A DNA stretch of 64,000 nucleotides from Bacteroidota bacterium (lineage in GTDB: Bacteria > Bacteroidota > Bacteroidia > AKYH767-A > OLB10), in contig JADJMG010000020.1 in NCBI GenBank assembly GCA_016709725.1, positions 9,381 through 73,380 of the forward strand. Direction: 5' to 3'. Below the pieces are notes generated by a model. That model saw nothing but the letters and a program-made list of their open reading frames with translations. It was not told where the DNA came from and did not search any database. Within the stretch, counting starts at the first letter, position 1; each line of letters begins with the position of its first letter. The position numbers were made by a program, and so were the translations under genes. This document shows, piece after piece, positions 59,944-64,000 of this stretch.

Positions 59944-60860
59944 GCACATCGGACAAAAAAATATCAGTTCAATCACTTTTAGCTTTAAAAGAGGCATTAG
60001 CTACAATATTCTGGACGAAAAAAGATTTGTGAGAATTTATTTCTCTGACAATAGAGAATGAATTAATTGTTTCGACAATTGACTGGAATGAAAATACCAA
60101 GTTTGAAAGTGTATCTCAGTTGATAGATCGAATGGCAAAAAGACAAGATATTTATCAAAATGATCTTTTAAAATTAATCCAAGAATGTACGAATTTTGAA
60201 GATTTTAGTCATTTGAAACGGTGGGAAGATAGTGAGTTAAAAATTAAAGATGCAAAGGAGGCGGTTCAAGAATTACGTAGTCAGACTAAAGATTATTTTG
60301 AAACTATTGAGGTACTTAAAAAGGCAGAACAAGCACGCGAAAAAAATCAAACAATAATAAAGGAAAGTATTAATTACCAGCAGAAACTTGACGAATTAAA
60401 AACAAAGTTTATAGAAATAGCCATTAATGAAAATCATCAAGCTCGTGGTCATCAATTGGAAAAATTTCTGATCGAACTTTTCATTTTCTTCGACCTCGAT
60501 CCAAAAAGCTCTTTTAAGATAGTTGGCGAACAAATTGACGGTGCGTTTACCTTTGACAACACCGAATATTTACTTGAAGCAAAATGGCAGAAGTCCCCTA
60601 TAAATGCTCAAGATCTATATGGGTTCGCAGGAAAAATACAAGGAAAATTCAAAAGCACCTGTGGACTTTATGTTTCCCTTAGTGGTTATTCCGAAGACTC
60701 AACAAAAGTTGACGGGCCATCTATCAAAGCCCTTATTTTAATTGATGGTAGCTGCTTAATCGAAGTATTAGAAGGGCGCATTAAACTTAATGACATGCTA
60801 TGTAAAACGAAGACATGCTGCGCAGACTGGCGAAATATTTTATCGTGTGACAGGGCATAA
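59940..60860 (+). CDS. PD-(D/E)xK nuclease-like protein with coiled-coil (one in-frame stop)
   Basis: A 306-residue protein from ATG 59940, whose ATG overlaps the RT stop (ATGA). An N-terminal helical region leads into a coiled coil (about residues 95-150, e.g. TIEVLKKAEQAREKNQTI), then a restriction-endonuclease-like fold. GEQIDGAF supplies Asp200 and LLEAKWQ supplies Glu213 and Lys215, the D...ExK active site, followed by an Mrr/TPR-like KFKSTCGLYVSLSG strand. A TGA at 60030-60032 (residue 31, KKDL-stop-EFI) interrupts it; CGA would give Arg. A shorter start at 60132 (MAKRQD) keeps the fold. It is the likely effector of the RT cassette. Confidence 0.72.
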
Positions 60861-60974
60861 TACTAACAGCCCTAACAGCACATTGGTATTTCTGCTTAGT
60901 GTATTAACTTTTTTATTGTTGCAATACAAATTGTTTCTAAAGTTGACTCACAGAAATCAATAAATTTTATCAAA

Positions 60975-61295
60975 ATGGGACTTTTAAGTTTTATCACAGA
61001 AATATTCTCAGACACCTACACTGACGAGAATGGCTACAAACTGCTGAAAGACAGTGACAGATTAGTTTCATCGCTACATGGCGAAAGAAGGTTGACAAGC
61101 GGAGATTAAGAGATGGAGGGTCTACCGTTCATCCAAAGATCCAGACAAGCAGAACAACTCTAAGGATAATCTTTGGGTATTTAGAAATCAGAGGAGCATG
61201 ACAACGCCACACAGTACGATGCCAAGCGGCACGGCAAGTTTGGGGGTTACAAAGGATTTAGGAAGAGGGAAGATGTTGGGTTTTGGGAGGTGTAA
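60975..61295 (+). pseudogene. HNH-like endonuclease fragment, frame-broken
   Basis: Begins ATG 60975 (MGLLSFITEIFSDTYTDENG), continues KLLKDSDRLVS, and after two or three shifts near 61060-61130 reads KQNNSKDNLWVFRNQ, then HDNATQYDAKRHGKFGGY and a stop at 61293. The V-H-x-x-D ... NNSxxNLWVF ... H pattern is that of small HNH endonuclease-type proteins (the first His region is damaged). It ends four bases before the IS inverted repeat. Confidence 0.5.
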
Positions 61296-61299
61296 ATTA

Positions 61300-62690
61300 A
61301 ACTGTGCTATTTAATTTTATGCTCATAAGAAAATGATGGCTTTGTAATTAGATTGATTTGTATTTATAGATGTTAAAGTCATCATTTTTGCATGAGCCGC
61401 CGCCGGCAGGGCATCCATTAATTATATTTTCAATTTGAGTCGATCACCAAATATAATGGATAATTGCGAGACTGCAAGGCTCCAGTTTTGAAGTGGAGAT
61501 GTCCATTTTTTACTGATGTTGCGTTGGGCCAGGTAAATGAGTTTCAATAGAGCCATATCTGAAGTGAATGCTGTTTTGTTCTTGGTTACTTTGCGCACTT
61601 GTCGGTGGAATCCTTCAATAGTATTTGTTGTATAGATCACCTTACGGATATCGCTCGTATATTTAAAGAAGGTGGATAGCTTATGCCAATTGTTGCGCCA
61701 TGAATTTATTACAATTGGATATTTATTGCCCCATTTTACATCCAATGCATCAAGGTTGGTCTCAGCTAACTCTTTAGTGTCTGCCTTGTAAACAAGCTTC
61801 AAGTCCACCATAAACTCCTTTTGATTTTTACTGGCAACATATTTAAGTGAGTTACGAATTTGGTGTACGATACAACTTTGCACTTCGGCTCCTGGATAAA
61901 TGCTAATAATAGCTTCTTCAAACCCTTTCAGATTGTCAATGCAAACAATAAGCATGTCCTTCACTCCGCGGTTATGTAAATCTGTTAACACACTAAGCCA
62001 AAAGTTCGCTCCTTCACTCTCTGAAACATACATGCCAAGTAACTCTTTCTTGCCTTCTGTAGTAATTCCAAGAATATTATACACCGCTTTACTTACAACT
62101 TTGCCTTCAGTCTTTACTTTATAAAACATCGCATCCATCCAGACAATGCAATATACTTCATCTAATGGCCGGCCTTGCCATTCCTTGATCTTAGGAATAA
62201 CACGGTCTGTGATCTCGCTTAATGTAGTTGCTGAAATCGATGAGCCATACATTTCCTCAATATGATTGGAGATATCACGTAAGCTCATCCCAAGCCCATA
62301 GAGCCCGATGATTTTATCTTCCAGGTTATCCGCCAATATTGTTTCTCGCTTCTTTACAATCTCCGGTTCAAAGGTTCCATTGCGATCACGGGGTGTTTCA
62401 AGTTCAAAGCTCCCATCGCTGGTCTTAAGAAGCTTTTTGCTTGTGCCGTTCCGACGATTGCCATTCGATCGCTCGTCCAAGTCAAGATGTTCTGTGGCTT
62501 CTGCTTCCAATGCAGATTCTAAAAATTCTTTCAGAAGTGGCTGAAATGCACCGTCTTTACCAAGAAGGTGTTTTCCTTGTCGGAATTGTTCTAAGGCTTT
62601 TTTCTTGAGTGCCTCGTACTCATTCAATTTGTCTTTCATTTTGTGGTATTTAAAGATAAGTATTTTTACTTTTCCTTAAATAGCACAGTT
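61300..62690 (-). mobile_element. IS256-family insertion sequence
   Basis: A 1,391-base element bounded by 15-bp perfect inverted repeats AACTGTGCTATTTAA (61300-61314) and TTAAATAGCACAGTT (62676-62690), enclosing one intact transposase. Size and gene order fit IS256. I find no matching 8-9 bp target duplication outside the repeats. Confidence 0.9.
61422..62639 (-). CDS. IS256-family transposase
   Basis: A 405-residue DDE transposase of the mutator type. N-terminal EHLDLDERSNGNRRNG is a family mark. Catalytic residues lie in VWMDAMFYK (Asp), VCIDNLKGFEEAI (Asp) and TTNTIEGFHRQVRK (Glu), with CIVHQIRNSLKYVA the conserved insertion-domain motif. The frame is intact, unlike nearby genes, so the element is recent and potentially active. 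It is transcribed away from the decayed HNH gene. Confidence 0.96.
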   Translation of the reverse strand: MKDKLNEYEALKKKALEQFRQGKHLLGKDGAFQPLLKEFLESALEAEATEHLDLDERSNGNRRNGTSKKLLKTSDGSFELETPRDRNGTFEPEIVKKRETILADNLEDKIIGLYGLGMSLRDISNHIEEMYGSSISATTLSEITDRVIPKIKEWQGRPLDEVYCIVWMDAMFYKVKTEGKVVSKAVYNILGITTEGKKELLGMYVSESEGANFWLSVLTDLHNRGVKDMLIVCIDNLKGFEEAIISIYPGAEVQSCIVHQIRNSLKYVASKNQKEFMVDLKLVYKADTKELAETNLDALDVKWGNKYPIVINSWRNNWHKLSTFFKYTSDIRKVIYTTNTIEGFHRQVRKVTKNKTAFTSDMALLKLIYLAQRNISKKWTSPLQNWSLAVSQLSIIFGDRLKLKI

Positions 62691-63075
62691 CATTACAGTC
62701 TCATCAGTTATTGTATCATTAATTTTTAACTACTGATTTGCCGTTTTCAAATTCTATTTCAAAAATATACTCCAGTCTGGTTTATCTTTTGATAGTTTTC
62801 ATTTTCACCAAACAAGTTTTCGTTATTTTGCGAAGTTTCCCCTCTAATGTAAATATTTTGAGAGTAATATCTTATATTTATCACTATAAATCATACAAGA
62901 TATATCGAACTTATTTGAGCTGGATTGGGAAGAATTGTAATTTCTTTGGATTAATATTTCACTGCAGTAATTCCACTTTGTTGAATATAAAAATAGATGG
63001 GAATTGTCTATTATAATAAATAGAGTGCGAAAGTATGCGATGTTAGGAGATACGGAATAATCAACTCTTTCTACA
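62691..63075. other. Intergenic, nothing recognised
   Basis: AT-rich sequence between the IS and a broken secreted-protein gene. Short open frames exist on both strands but show no domain or signal; I support none of them. Confidence 0.4.
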
Positions 63076-64000
63076 TTACCGAGCAAATTTAGCGACATTA
63101 TCGATTGAAGTAGAAAAGAACAAAATGGTGTACATATTGATGGAATAGCCACAACCAACTCCAGTTATAAAATCAAAATTATAGGAACCTCCATTCCATG
63201 GAATATTTGCGGATGATATTGGCAGCTGTGCTTATACGAATTCTGTCCATCTTCGAGTAATTAAAAAATTTTCCTTCTGCATTTATTATCCAGTTCTAGA
63301 GTTCGTGGATTATTTTGGTCTATGGAAAAATCAATGTAATCACTCCCTATACCATTAGTTCTGAATGAATCCGGGATGGATCAGATGCAATAGCGGTCCA
63401 TGGACAAAAATTTCCTATATTAATATATGTCCAATCTGAACCACCACCAAAAAGATAACTTGCGTTATTTGGACTGATGGATGATGGGCAAGATCCAGTA
63501 TTTGTTAAAGTTATCGATTGACAAATCGAATTGTTAGAGCTATTTATTTCAGAAATTAATCCATCATAATTAGCAGTTGCGCAAATTTGATAAGTACCAT
63601 TTGATAAGTTAGAAGGATTGTAGATTGACTCGATTCTGTGTCGGATGGATCACCTCCGCCTATGCCAGAGTTGTCATTGTCAAGTTGTGCTAAATATGAT
63701 CCAGAAGCACTATTTATGGAATATTCCAAATTAACACTAACCGCAGGTCCATTAGGATCTGAAGTATGTTGCTCTACGTCGATTGATATTTGATCACCAG
63801 CGGAGAAAGACAACGAACTTAAATTTAAATTCTGTAAAGAAAAATCATGACTAGAAGTTATTTTTGGCCGATTTTTGAAAAACAAATCACTATTTATAGA
63901 ATTAAATTGCATTGACTCCAATTGCTAGTATGTATTCATTGGTTTGTAATCGAACGTTGCCAGTAAACGTTGCTGTCCAGCTAATTTCCGCGTCGTTTCC
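63076..64000 (-). pseudogene. Secreted BACON/CARDB-like protein, 5' end off window, frame-broken
   Basis: Reading the minus strand from the right edge: SWTATFTGNVRLQTNEYIL, then a CARDB-like domain (ITSSHDFSLQNLNLSSLSFS, NGPAVSVNLEYSIN, YQICATANYDGLISEINSSN), then BACON-like domains (FCPWTAIASDPS, GSDYIDFSIDQNN, WNGGSYNFDF). At least four shifts are needed (near 63915, 63630, 63370 and 63200-63290), and the last frame stops at 63076. These domains are typical of large surface proteins of Bacteroidota. Whether it is decayed or error-ridden cannot be told; no sorting domain is seen at the end. Confidence 0.5.

Noticed and set aside
60864..61000. Plus-strand frame extending the nuclease toward the HNH remnant
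   Set aside because: The nuclease has a clear stop at 60858-60860 and the HNH gene starts with its own ATG; no fusion is supported.
62844..63158. 104-residue minus-strand frame after the IS
   Set aside because: Partly overlaps the broken BACON-like gene in another frame; low-complexity hydrophobic and aromatic content, no motif.

Overview
The window comes from a Bacteroidota chromosome. Supporting signs are the type IX secretion (T9SS) component PorQ, six proteins built for T9SS export with type A or type B sorting domains or partial versions of them, several -7 boxes of the form TAnnTTTG, an S1 gene without a clear Shine-Dalgarno, and core genes typical of the phylum (an IMPDH/PPIase/SurA cluster, an NRAMP-UspA fusion, an EF-G2 paralogue). 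It looks closest to Flavobacteriales or Chitinophagales-like lineages, but the sequence alone does not settle the family. No tRNA, rRNA or CRISPR array was seen.

Layout. 1-5012 (minus): guaB followed by three periplasmic folding factors. 5169-17863 (minus): a giant T9SS type B repeat protein downstream of a sanA-like / nitronate monooxygenase / M16 peptidase pair operon. 18000-25960 (plus): a large multi-domain T9SS protein, a sugar nucleotidyltransferase, glyA and porQ. 26116-29194 (minus): smpB, then mntR-mntH with a palindromic operator candidate in the mntR/pyrD divergent gap. 29291-38506: pyrD, NUDIX, pfkA, a beta-barrel protein, a thioredoxin-like protein with two POT transporters, YbaB and DinB. 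38736-45630: a lipoprotein, prolyl oligopeptidase, a FemAB-like protein, cmk and ispH. 45950-53212 (plus): a Reeler-like secreted protein, rpsA, pyrR-pyrB, a STAS protein, a T9SS protein and rnz. 53492-57941: an NTF2-like lipoprotein, an uncharacterised gene pair and EF-G2. 58444-62690: an accessory island. 63076-64000 (minus): the tail of another secreted protein.

The most interesting region is the island at about 58.4-61.3 kb. It holds a tightly packed operon of an XRE-type HTH regulator, a retron-type reverse transcriptase (NAxxH, LPQG, YVDD and ITG motifs readable) and a PD-(D/E)xK nuclease that starts on an ATGA overlap with the RT stop. A decayed HNH-type gene and an intact IS256-family element follow. 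The RT is broken by several stops and frameshifts and was recovered by reading three frames. The XRE-RT arrangement resembles HTH-associated retrons, but a PD-(D/E)xK partner is not one I recognise as a described effector.

A caution applies to the whole window. Many indispensable genes (rpsA, glyA, ispH, cell-wide metabolic genes) carry single-base indels, usually in short homopolymers. This is far better explained by uncorrected sequencing error than by gene death, so I annotate these as single genes and give the inferred break points. In the island, lesions are denser and include in-frame nonsense codons, so real decay is possible there. Dispersed intergenic repeats (AAGCTTCAAGC-type runs and an ACGCAGCGG / GCAACGGTCGCG composite) and palindromes recur between genes.
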